Source: Musa acuminata AAA Group (Eukaryota; Streptophyta; Magnoliopsida; Zingiberales; Musaceae). From it: a DNA stretch of 64,000 bases. A program made the translations under genes and the position numbers. The notes beneath the pieces were generated by a model. That model was not told the DNA's origin. It searched no databases and was given only the letters and a program-made list of their open reading frames with translations. This document shows, one piece after another, positions 1-9,944 of this stretch. Positions within the stretch are counted from its first letter, which is position 1. Each line of letters starts with the position of its first letter. The stretch lies in contig NC_088345.1 in NCBI RefSeq assembly GCF_036884655.1, forward strand, positions 26,825,501 to 26,889,500, read 5' to 3'.

Positions 1-565
1 GTCCAAATGCATGAATATTGTTGAATTTCATTTTTGGACTTTCTGGATTTTTATCTTACTAAGTTCGCTCACTTTATTCATGAACTTATAGTATGCATTT
101 TACAAGTTTTGTATGATGCATCATGAACTTGTGGCATACATTTTACGAGTTTTACATGATGTTTTGATATGGATCTTATGATGCAAATTTTGCATGATGA
201 TGTGTGTGAGTGCGTGTGTGTGTGTGCTTTGTGAGTAGTGCTCACTGCCTGTAGGTGGTGGCACCACCAGTTGTCACATATTGTAGGCAGTAGCATCGCC
301 TAGCTAGCACTAGCATCACCAGTTGTCATGGGTGGCAGGCGGTAGCACCACCTTGCTAGCGGTGCCACCGCTCGCAACCTACCCCCTTATAAACATAAGT
401 TAGGGCCAGCGGTAGAACCGACCTCAACACATTCTGCACTCCTCCAAACAGCTCCAAACCTATTGGTCTCCCTCCTAGTATCTCAAAAATCCCCACTTCC
501 CACTAGATCAAGGATTAATCTCTGACATTCTTTTAAAGATCACTAGAAAGGAGAACACTACTAAG
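1..565 (+). other. Internal region of element Z upstream of its env-like ORF
   Basis: There is no credible ORF here. A GT-rich simple repeat lies at about 201-226. Between about 250 and 420 there are several GGTGGCACCACC or GGTGCCACCGC-type near-palindromes, the same kind of unit that fills the LTR U3 regions elsewhere in the window. They are followed by a TATA-like TTATAAAC at 388-395. Because the stretch precedes an env-like ORF, a polypurine tract and an LTR, I read it as retrotransposon interior rather than host DNA. Confidence 0.5.
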
Positions 566-629
566 GTAATCTCTACACCAAATTGATTCTCCTTTGTATT
601 ACTTGTTCTTGCTCCTTATTTGCTTTCAG
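380..629 (+). promoter_or_regulatory. Possible internal promoter plus short leader intron before the env-like ORF
   Basis: A TATA-like TTATAAAC (388-395) sits just after GC-rich near-palindromes, the same order as in the LTR promoters of this window. About 170 bases further on, CTAAG/GTAATC (donor at 566) and TTTGCTTTCAG (acceptor ending at 629) could bound a 64-base intron placed 13 bases before the first good ATG at 643. Both signals are seen in the sequence. Their use is inference, and 64 bases is short for a plant intron. Confidence 0.3.
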
Positions 630-642
630 TATTGTAGTCTCA

Positions 643-1752
643 ATGAGTTCTAGAATATCCTCTAAGGACAAAGGGAAGAGGAGATTAGATGAAAATTATG
701 ACTCCCTACTTTTTTATTCTAATCAACATGCCCTAAAATTTTCATCCATAGAGTCTAGACATGTTCATAAGGGTAAATATATTGATTTAGTTGAATTAAG
801 TGATTTGGAACCTATTTAATGGTTTGCTAATCTAGACATTCTCCCAATCCTTCAAATGAGTGAACCTATCTATCCTAGACTTGTTAGGCTATTTTACAAG
901 AATTTATATGTAGATGAAGATAAAAGGGTATCTACTTATCTATTAGGACATCATATACCTATTACGGATAGAACCATTTGCAACATCATAGGAATTCCAG
1001 TAAAAGAAAGAGGGTGTTATTTTAGAAGACAATAGGATGATGAAACAGTTGGGACTACTTACGTTGATGCCTTAGGAACAATTTTTGGCAATCCTAACTG
1101 AACGATTCTTCCAAAAAGCTATGAACATTTACTACCTTAAGCACCAAAATACTTCATCCCATCCTAATAAGTATCATTCTCCTAAAGTAATATCATTATA
1201 ATGAAGTAAGCCAAATGGAACTAGATATCATGTCTTGGATTATGAAGGGACATAACAATTGTTTTGATTACCTAATCCAACAAAATATGATTGAACTATC
1301 AAAAAAGGATATGATGCTTCCATATGGTGGCTTAATCACAAGATTACTCCATACCTATGATATTGTCATTCCACCCGACGAAGAAGTTATAAAACTAGAT
1401 AGATTTAGTATTATAAATAAAAATCTACTTCGATGGATGAGATGTACATTCAGAAATGGTATATGGACTAGACTGCCTAGAAGGACTGATCCCCTCTAAT
1501 CTGAACTAGAACCTGAAACTCCAATTTTTAGAGGTAATCTATCTCCTCCAACTGGTCCATTTGAGGAATCACCTCTAGTAGAGTAAACAACTCCCTCATC
1601 TATCGACGGCATAGGGACTCAAATAGATCGATTTGAACAACGTCAAGATCGACTTGAACAATGCCAAGATTAAATTTTGACTGAGTTACAGCATATTCAT
1701 CAACAACTCAATACCATGTTTAGAAATTTTGACTAGCCACCACCTGAATAAT
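643..1752 (+). pseudogene. Env-like / plant-transposon-domain protein remnant of element Z
   Basis: This is a broken ORF lying where SIRE-type copia elements carry an extra ORF between pol and the 3' LTR. The first part (643-819) begins MSSRISSKDKGKRR and ends at a TAA. Reading on in the same frame gives a block with YPRLVRLFYKNL, which resembles the 'putative plant transposon protein' domain found in many plant env-like ORFs. A frameshift precedes the second part (1215-1499), which contains SLPYG-type residues (MLPYGGLITRLL). Further codons (about 1600-1730) encode a glutamine-rich, probably coiled-coil tail with IDRFEQRQDRLEQ. At least four stops and one frame change show it is dead. The family call rests on pattern memory; the protein could instead come from a gypsy/Athila-type element. 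Confidence 0.55.
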
Positions 1753-2249
1753 TAATTATGACTTTTTACTGATGATAAAGGGGGAGAAATGGATGAATCT
1801 CTTTCTTTTATTCTACTTACTTTGATATTGCAATCCTATGTTGTTTACCTTGATATTGTAAACATAAAATACTACTTACTTTGATGATTACAATTTTGTG
1901 CTTTGATTTCCATGTTATCTCTTCAAATGATGAGTATGATATCATGCTTACTTTAATGCTGAAAATTTCTGTCAATATTGTGCTTACTTTGATGCTGAAA
2001 ATTTTTGTGATTTTGACTCAAAAAGGATGTCATGCCTTGACATCATTTCTATCGACGAATACGTGGTATCATCTTTAGATTTGGTAAATCATGATGTGCA
2101 AGATGATAATAAGTCTAAATTATTAATTTGATGCTTGAATTCAAAGGCGTTGAATTCAAGAGTGTCATTTCTTAATTATGGCATATAGATAGGGGGAGTT
2201 AAGATTAACTCCATCACCAATTGGTTGTCACCATCAAAAAGGGGGAGAT
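1753..2249 (+). other. 3' noncoding region of element Z with three G5AG purine tracts
   Basis: No ORF is supported. Three copies of the GGGGGAG core occur: within ATAAAGGGGGAGAAATGG near 1779, in GATAGGGGGAGTT near 2190, and in the final AAAAAGGGGGAGA tract directly before the LTR at 2250. The last one is the expected plus-strand primer. The same three-tract arrangement recurs in elements A, B, D and G. Confidence 0.6.
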
Positions 2250-2962
2250 TGTTGAATCTCATATTTTGATGATGAAATCAATTGATAAATTATTTGATCT
2301 AATCCATGTATTGAAATAAGTGTGAAGGATTAACTATGATAGCAGTAAGGCGTAAAGTAGATGATGGGCTGAAGTCGAAGACTCGGATGATATACCGGGA
2401 GCTCGACAAGTGTCATCGTGAGATCACCGGAAGCATGCTGGAAGACTCGTAGTAAGCTCATCGAGAGATTGCTGGAAGACTAGCCGAGAGTTGGTCGGGA
2501 GTTCGCCGGAAGACTCACCAAGAAGTTCGCCAGAGGATCGCTGAGTTGATTTGGGAGGAAATTCCATTAATTCTGTTAGGGGCCAACTAGGCTCGGAGCT
2601 AGGATGGTTTGGGTCGAAGACAAAGGCCCAACCAAGTTGCTGGGCTCTGACCAGCGGTGGCATCGCTAGGGCCGGCAGTGGCATCGCCTAGAAGACCCAA
2701 TCTCCCAAGTGGTCTGGGTGGTGGTACTGCTGGCAGTTAATTCTGCCAACGATGGTACCACCCCTATCAAGCAGTGGTACTGCTAGAGCTCGATCTCCGA
2801 GCTCTGTCAGGCAGTGGTACCGCTAGTACCCCAGAAATTCGGGATGAGACACTTTTTGGCTCCATTTTTTAAAGACATTAGGGCCAATAAATACCCCACC
2901 CTTTTCTGCATGAAAGGACACCGAAGTGTGATTATAATCTTGAGTTATTATGGTGTAAAAGT
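2250..2962 (+). mobile_element. 3' LTR of element Z, first part (interrupted by element A)
   Basis: It starts TGTTGAATCTC straight after a polypurine tract. It carries the GGCAGTGGTACCGC-type units and a degenerate TATA region (about 2885-2905). It stops at 2962 with AAAGT, which is repeated at 11183-11187 on the far side of element A. The rest of this LTR resumes at 11188. Confidence 0.85.
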
Positions 2963-4314
2963 GGTTGAATCTTGGATTTTGATGATAAAATCAATTGATG
3001 GGTTAATTGATCTAATCCATATTATTGAGTTAAGTGTGTAGGATTAACTACGATAACTATAAAACATAAAGCAAGAATACCGAAGTCAAGTTCGATGGAC
3101 GTTTAAGAGTCCGAAGAATCGTCGGAGATGCTGCCGGAACCAACCGAGAAGAAATCGGGAACCTGTCGAAATTTTCGGAAGTTCGCCGAAGAGATCGTCG
3201 GAGGTTCGCGGAGATCACCGAGAAGGCTCGGCTACTTGTTAAAGTCATCACAAGATCGGGAGCTTGCTAGGAGTCCGTCGGAAGAAGTTCGTCGGAAGAA
3301 GTTCGTCGGAAGAAGTTCGTCGAAAAGCTCGCCGGAACAAGATTCGACGTTCGCGGTTGAAAACTTGCTTAGGATGTTTTTTTGTTATGTAGTTCACATG
3401 TAATTAGGATTAGGATTAAGAGATAATCCTATATCCTGGTTAGGGGCCAATTGGGCCCAAAATTAGACTTGGTTTGGGCTAAATTTAAAGCCCAACCAGT
3501 GAACCGGAGGGTCTAGCGGTGGCACCGCCAGACTGGGCGGTTGCACCGCCCAGCACCCCGAGAGCCAAGCGGTGGCACCTCCTGGGCTGGGCGGTGGCAC
3601 CGCCCAGCACCCCGAGAGCTAGGCGGTGGCACCTCCTAGGCTAAGCGGTGGCACCTCCTGGGCTGGGCGGTGGCACCGCTTGGCTGGGCGGTGGCACCGC
3701 CAGTCCACTATTAGTGTCAGACACTGATAGGCGGTGGCACCGCCAGCATCGAGAACCAAAGAGAATTCAAATTTTGGAGCCCAAATTTGAATCCTCTTGA
3801 GGCCTATAAATACCCCTCAAATCTCAACTGAGATTACAACTTTTTGAGAAGCAATTGATTGAGAGAAATGTCTTAGAAACGTCTTAGCTAGTCTTGTTTT
3901 CAATTTGCTAGTGTTCACCTCCTTCTTTCTTGCTGAAAATCTGTAAGAGAGTGAACCACTTATAAAAAGTTGTAAGAGGGGCATTTACCCTTCCCCTTCA
4001 AGAGATTTGCTAGTGGAAGGTGGGAGCCTCATCGAAGAGGGGCCTCGCAAGTGGATGTAGGTCATTTGCCCGAACCACTTTAAAATCAACGTAATCTCTA
4101 GTTTGCATTTCATTACAGCTATTTATATTACTGCAAACCTTCTTACTTGCTTTATTTCCTCATTACCTTTGCTGCACAACTTTGCAAATACACTTTCAAG
4201 TTAAGCACTTCCGAGTTCGATTTTTATCGTACAAAAGATTTGTCAAAACTGACGTTTTAATCCGCTGCACTAATTCACCCCCCCCCCCCTCTTAGTGCCG
4301 CTCCGATCCTAACA
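2963..4314 (+). repeat. 5' LTR of element A
   Basis: 1352 bases. It begins GGTTGAATCT where the partner LTR has TGTTGAATCT (a T to G change in the first base) and ends GATCCTAACA. A TATAAATA promoter box lies at 3805-3812. Upstream (3511-3735) are about nine GGCGGTGGCACCGCC-like units; the 3' LTR has about five. A GTCGGAAGAAGTTC triplet repeat at about 3275-3320 is single in the 3' LTR. A C-tract (about 4279-4289) sits about 25-35 bases before the end. Confidence 0.9.
3805..3812 (+). promoter_or_regulatory. TATA box of element A 5' LTR
   Basis: TATAAATA within GGCCTATAAATACCCC. The same box is present at 10672-10679 (A 3' LTR), 15385-15392 and 20950-20957 (element D LTRs) and 42798-42805 (solo LTR), always just downstream of the GC-rich near-palindromes. 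This makes it the likely transcription start region of this LTR superfamily. Confidence 0.7.
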
Positions 4315-4316
4315 AT

Positions 4317-4328
4317 TGGTATTAGAGC
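4317..4328 (+). other. Primer binding site of element A
   Basis: TGGTATTAGAGC lies two bases after the LTR end. It matches the usual TGGTATCAGAGC site for the 3' end of initiator methionine tRNA with one C to T change. Confidence 0.8.
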
Positions 4329-4366
4329 TAGGCTCACTCTCATATTTGGTTAGATACCCAAGAGAG

Positions 4367-5938
4367 ATGGCTTACTCCGGCATACATGAGAGTCATTCTA
4401 TCACACGTCTACCCTTGTTTAATGGGTCGGATTATACTTATTGGAAGACTCATATGAGGATCTTCCTCATTTCCATGGATTTCGAACTTTGGACTATTGT
4501 TGAAAACGGATTTCAAAAATCTTCTCTTCTGATGAGCGAATGGAATGAATCGGAGAAGAAGGTTTTTGCTTTAAACGCAAAGGCTATGAATGCCTTGTTT
4601 TATGCACTAGACAAAAATGAATTTAATCGTGTTTCAATTTGTGATTTGGCTTTTGATATTTGGAGAACTCTTGAGGTCACTCATGAAGGCACTAGCCGAG
4701 TGAAAGAGTCCAAAATCAACAATCTTGTGCACTCTTACGAACTTTTCTGAATGAAATCAAGTGAGTCCATCGGAGACATGTACACCCGGTTCACGGATGT
4801 CATCAATGGACTCAAAGCTCTTGGTAAAGATTTTACTAACTTTGAACTAGTAACTAAAATCATAAGATCTCTCCCTAAAAGTTGGGATCCAAAAGTTACA
4901 GTTATTCAAGAGGCCAAAGACCTTAAAACATTCCCTCTTGAAGAACTTATTGGGTCTCTAATGACCTACGAAATGACATGTCAAGCTCATGACAAGCTCG
5001 AGAACCCCCTTCCAAAGAGCAAGAAGGATATGACACTCACATCACAAGAAGACCACTTGAAAGGAACATCAAGTGATGAGGACAGTGATAATGACATTGC
5101 ACTTTTGACTCAAAAATTTAAAAAATATTTAAGAAAGAACAAATTTAAAAATAATACAAAAAATAAATTCGAACACAAGAAGGACCAAGTGATTTGCTAT
5201 GAGTGCAAAAAACCGGGACACTACAAGAACGATTGTCCTCAAGCCAAAAAGAGAACATCAAAGAAGAAGGCGCTCAAGGCAACGTGGGATGATTCAAGCG
5301 CCTCCAAAGAAGAGGAGTCCAACACCAAGCAAGTTGCTTATTACGCCCTAATGGCCATCGGAGAAGAGGTAACAGATTTAATTTATGCAGATTTACCTTA
5401 TCATGAATTATTAAATGCTTTCCATGAGTTATTTGATGAATGTAAGATAATTAGTAGAAAATACAAATTGCTAAAAAAGGAGCATGATAGTCTCACTTGT
5501 GATATCGATAAATTAAAAATTGAATATCATGATAGTTTAACTCCATATATAAAATGTCATGATCTAGAATCTCTCCAAAAAGAGAACTTGCTACTTAAGG
5601 ACACCTTGAAGAAATTCGAGGTTGGTAGCAAATCTTTGAACATGATCCTTACAAATAAGGGTCACGTTCCTAAAAGAAGTGGAATCGGATTTGTGAGAAG
5701 TCCTCACCAAAATCCAACCACCTTCATTAAAGGCCCCATCTTGCATGTTCGGCACCAAAGCAATTGCAACTATGGACATAAAACTTATAAATGTCCATTC
5801 AAGAAAATTAGTCCGAACAAACTAATTTGGGTTCCTAAAGGAACCATGATCAATTCTATGCAATATGATGAATAAGTTAAATCAGTTTTTAAGGCACCCA
5901 AAAGAAAATGGGTACCTAAAAATAATCCCTTCTTGTAG
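4367..5938 (+). pseudogene. gag: gag of element A
   Basis: The capsid/nucleocapsid protein starts at the ATG of MAYSGIHESH, the same start as in element B. The UBN2-type gag core is recognisable (YTYWKTHMRIFL, then MNALFYALDKNEF and YTRFTDVINGLKALGK). It is followed by a lysine-rich linker and a CX2CX4HX4C zinc knuckle (5195-5236, CYECKKPGHYKNDC). The reading is broken by TGA at 4748-4750, where element B keeps CGA. It then meets TAA at 5873-5875, shared with B, and TAG at 5936-5938, shared with B and I. The pol frame follows without a shift. In such elements gag packages the RNA into cytoplasmic particles. Confidence 0.88.
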
Positions 5939-8900
5939 AAACATACACCATCACAAGCTAGGAGAAAGATATGGTATCTAGATAGTGGATACTCAAGACA
6001 TATGACTGGAGATCCATCTCATTTCTCTATGCTCACTAGCAAAGAAGAAGGGTACGTCACCTTCGGAGACAACAACCAAAGCAAAATCATTGGCAAGGGA
6101 ACCATAGGTAACAAATTAATTTTTTCTATTAATGATGTCTTACTAGTTGAAGGATTGAAACATAATCTCTTGAGTGTTAGTCAATTATGCGATAAAAGTT
6201 ATATCGTTAGATTTGAATCAAATGTGTGTATTATTGAAAAACCAAACCATAATATAACTATGATTGCATTAAAACAAAATAATGTCTACACCATCAACCT
6301 TGATGAACTGAGTAATGAAATGTGCTTCTCCGCTTTAAATGATGATGCTTGGCTTTGGCATAGGAGACTAGGCCATACAAGCATGAAACGAATATCTAAG
6401 ATCTCATCTAGAGAATTAGTGCGAGGAATTCCAAATATAAAGTTTATTAAGGACAAAGTATGCGATGCATGTAAACTAGGTAAACAAATAAAAACTAGTT
6501 TCAAACCAAAAACTCAAATTAGCACCACTAGACCATTACAAGTGATTCATTTGGACTTATTTGGACCAATTGACACGACAAGTCTAGGAGGAAGCAAATA
6601 TGCATTTGTAATTGTGGATGACTATACTAGATACACTTGGACCTATTTCTTAGCTCACAAAAGTGATTATTTGAAGTGTTTCTCCAAATTTTGTAAACTC
6701 ACTCAAAACGAAAAAAGTTTCATAATTTCATCAATACGGAGTGATCACGGTGGCGAATTTCAAAACCGTGACTTTCAAAATTTTTGGGAATTTAATGGAT
6801 ACAATCACAACTTCTCCACTCCGAGGAATCCCCAAAAAAATGAAGTAGTTGAAAGAAAAAATAGAAACCTACAAGAAATGGCAAGAACGATGTTAAATGA
6901 ACATAGTCTACCCAAGTATTTTTGGGCCAAAGCCGTAAATACGGCTTGCTACATCATGAATAGGGTCCTAATAAGACCATCCCTATCAAAAACTCCCTAT
7001 GAATTATGGAATAACAAAAAACCAAATATTTCCTATTTTAAAGTTTTCGGTTGTAAATGCTTTATTTTGAATGAAAGGAATGTCTTAGGAAAATTTGATG
7101 CTAAATCCGATGAAGGCATCTTTCTTGGTTATTCTTCCGGTTCTAAGGCTTATCGGGTTTTTAACAAAAGAACCTTAGTAATAGAAGAGTCTATTGATGT
7201 AGTTTTTAATGAAATTTCTAATTTAAAGAAAAATAATTTTGATGATGATCTTGGTTTTGATAATGTGAATTTAAATGAACCCCCTCCTCAAAATAGCAAC
7301 TTGGATGCACCTTCTTCCGAAATTTCCTTACCCAAGGAATAGAAGTATATAGATGCTCATCCAAATGAGCTAATTATAGGAGATACATCAAAAGGGGTTC
7401 AAACTCGTTCATCTTTCAAGAATTTTTATGCTAACGCCGCCTTCCTTTCTCAAATCGAACCTAAATGCATTGACGAGACAATAAAAGATGATTTTTGGGT
7501 TATTGCAATGCAAGAGGAATTGAATCAATTTGAAAGGAATAAGGTATGGAAGCTTGTTCCTAGACCTAGTGACCATTTAGTAATTGGTACTAAATGGGTC
7601 TTTAGAAACAAGTAAGACGAAAATGGTATCGTGGTTAGAAACAAGGCTAGATTAGTGGCCAAAGGTTTCAACCAAGAAGAAGGTATCAATTACGAAGAAA
7701 CCTTCGCTCCCATGGCTCGATTAGAAGCCATAAGGATGCACCTTGCCTATGCTAGTAGTAATAATTTTAAACTATTTCAAATGGATGTCAAAAGTGCTTT
7801 CTTGAATGGTCTTATTTCCGAAGAAGTATATGTCGAACAACCTCCCGGATTTGAAAATTCTCTTCTTCCTAATCATGTATTCAAATTGACTAAGGCTCTC
7901 TATAGCTTGAAACAAGCTCCTAGAGCTTGGTATGAAAGGCTTAGTTCCTTTCTTATTTTAAATAATTTTACCAAAGGCAAGGTTGATACTACATTGTTTA
8001 TTAAACATTTTGAAAATAATTTTCTTATTGTGCAAATTTATGTTGACGATATTATTTTTGGCTCTTCGGATGAATCACTATGTGAATCATTTGCCAAATG
8101 TATGAGTCATGAATTTGAAATTAGTTTAATGGGTGAATTAACTTTCTTTTTGGGATTACAAATCAAACAACTTAGTGATGGAATATTTCTTAACCAATCT
8201 AAATATATATTAGAATTGTTAAAATGATTTAACATGGATAATTCAAAAGCAATAAACACCCCTATGAGTACTTCGACTAAGTTAGATATGGATGAAAATA
8301 GTGAAAATTTCGATTAAAAAACATATAAGGGAATGATAGGTAGTCTACTCTACCTCACCGCGACTAGACCGGATATTATGTTTAGTGTAGGACTTTGCAC
8401 TAGGTTTCAATCTAATCCTAAATTATCTCATCTTAAGAGTGTTAAAAGAATATTTAGGTATCTTAAAGGAACTCTAAATTTAGGATTGTTGTATCCAAAA
8501 TTTAAAAAATTTGATTTAATAGCTTATGCAAATGCCGATTTTGGCGGATGCAGGATAGATAGAAAAAGTATATCTGGAACATGCCAATTTTTAGGACATG
8601 CACTTGTTTCTTGGACTTCCAAGAAACAAAATTCAGTTGCACTATCTACGGTGGAAGTCGTATACATTGCTGCAAGTGCATGTTGTGCATAAGTTGTTTG
8701 GATGAAAAATACATTAGAAGACTATGGAATTCACTTTAAAAATACTCCCATAAAATGTGATAATACTAGTGCCATATGTCTTACTAAAAATCCAATTCAG
8801 TACTCTAGAACTAAGCACAACGACGTTAGGCATCATTTCATATGCAATCATGTCCTTAACAATAATGTTGTTCTAGAATTAATTGACACAAAGCATCAAT

Positions 8901-8983
8901 TAGCAGATATATTTACCAAAGCTTTGAATGAAGACCAATTTGAATTCATTAGAAGGGAATTAGGTATGTTAAATTGTCCCTAA
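5939..8983 (+). pseudogene. pol: pol of element A (protease, integrase, RT, RNase H)
   Basis: The frame is the same as gag. The protease active-site DSG is intact near 5981. Integrase shows the HHCC zinc site (6355-6475, WHRRLGH then CDACKLGK) and the catalytic D, D and E (LDLFGP, RSDHGGEF, and the E of NEVVERKNR). Reverse transcriptase shows [10 protein letters not shown] and the YVDD box (8039-8050). RNase H runs to the stop at 8981-8983. Stops inside are TAG 7340-7342, TAA 7613-7615, TGA 8225-8227, TAA 8315-8317 and TAA 8690-8692. Comparing with element B, all but the TGA are C:G to T:A changes private to A; the TGA is shared with B. The enzymes are not producible as one polyprotein. Confidence 0.9.
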
Positions 8984-9944
8984 GAATAAACTTGTTTGAA
9001 TGGATTTTTCGTAAAGTTTTTCATCCTCTCTCCATTCCTCAGTGAATTTGATCCTTCTCTTTCGATTCTAAATGACACGTTAAATTACCTTATCCTATCT
9101 TGAGTCAAACACCACTCCCATTTGATCAAGATTAATGATTTTATGATATTTTATGAATCTCGAAATTGATTTTGATGGCTTGATTATGAGTTTCAAGTTG
9201 ACGATTTGAATTTGAATGAATTTGAATGAGTTTGTATTCGAATTATGATCTTGACTTATTGGAGTTACTACTTGAAATTTTTTAATCACAATCTCTTCTT
9301 TGTACACCTACAATTTTGTTATTTATAGAAAGAAGAGATTTGATAAAATGGATAAATGCTGAATTTTCCTTTAAGATGAACTCTGCGTAAATATTTTAGC
9401 ATACTTAATTTTGAATCATAAATTTTTGTATGATCAATGCTGAATTCCTAATGTTATAATCATGAGTTATATGCTTCAAGTCTCATTCCCTTTTTGTTGA
9501 TGACAAAGGGGGAGAAACGTGATGACTTGTACCATTTTGATAGCATGACTTATATGAATTGCAAAAGCTTATGTGATATGAATATCTTATATGCCTTGCA
9601 AAATGTCTTGCAAAATCCTTGAGAATATCACAAGATTGATTGATCATATTGAAAGCATACCTTACATCTATATCATGAAATTCATGTTGAAAATCTTTAT
9701 CTCCTGTCATAGTAAAAATTGTCTCTTATCATTCGACTTGAAAATGATTTTCATCGAAGTTTCGTATTTACTATTGCTTAATGAGAATAACGATAAGTTC
9801 TATAGTTAGAACTTATCAGTTTATGCTTGAATTCAATGGGATAGAATTAAAGTGTTTTTATCTTCTCATAATATGGCATATAGATAGGGGGAGTTATGTT
9901 TAACTCCGTCATCAATTGATTGTCATCATCAAAAAGGGGGAGAT
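8984..9944 (+). other. 3' noncoding region and polypurine tracts of element A
   Basis: This is 960 bases of AT-rich DNA without an ORF, where SIRE elements may carry an env-like gene. GGGGGAG cores occur at 9505-9515 (after CTTTTTGTTGATGACAAA), at 9887-9893 (AGATAGGGGGAGTT) and in the true polypurine tract 9931-9944 (AAAAAGGGGGAGAT). The middle one is followed by a short inverted repeat, GAGTTA/TAACTC. Confidence 0.65.
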
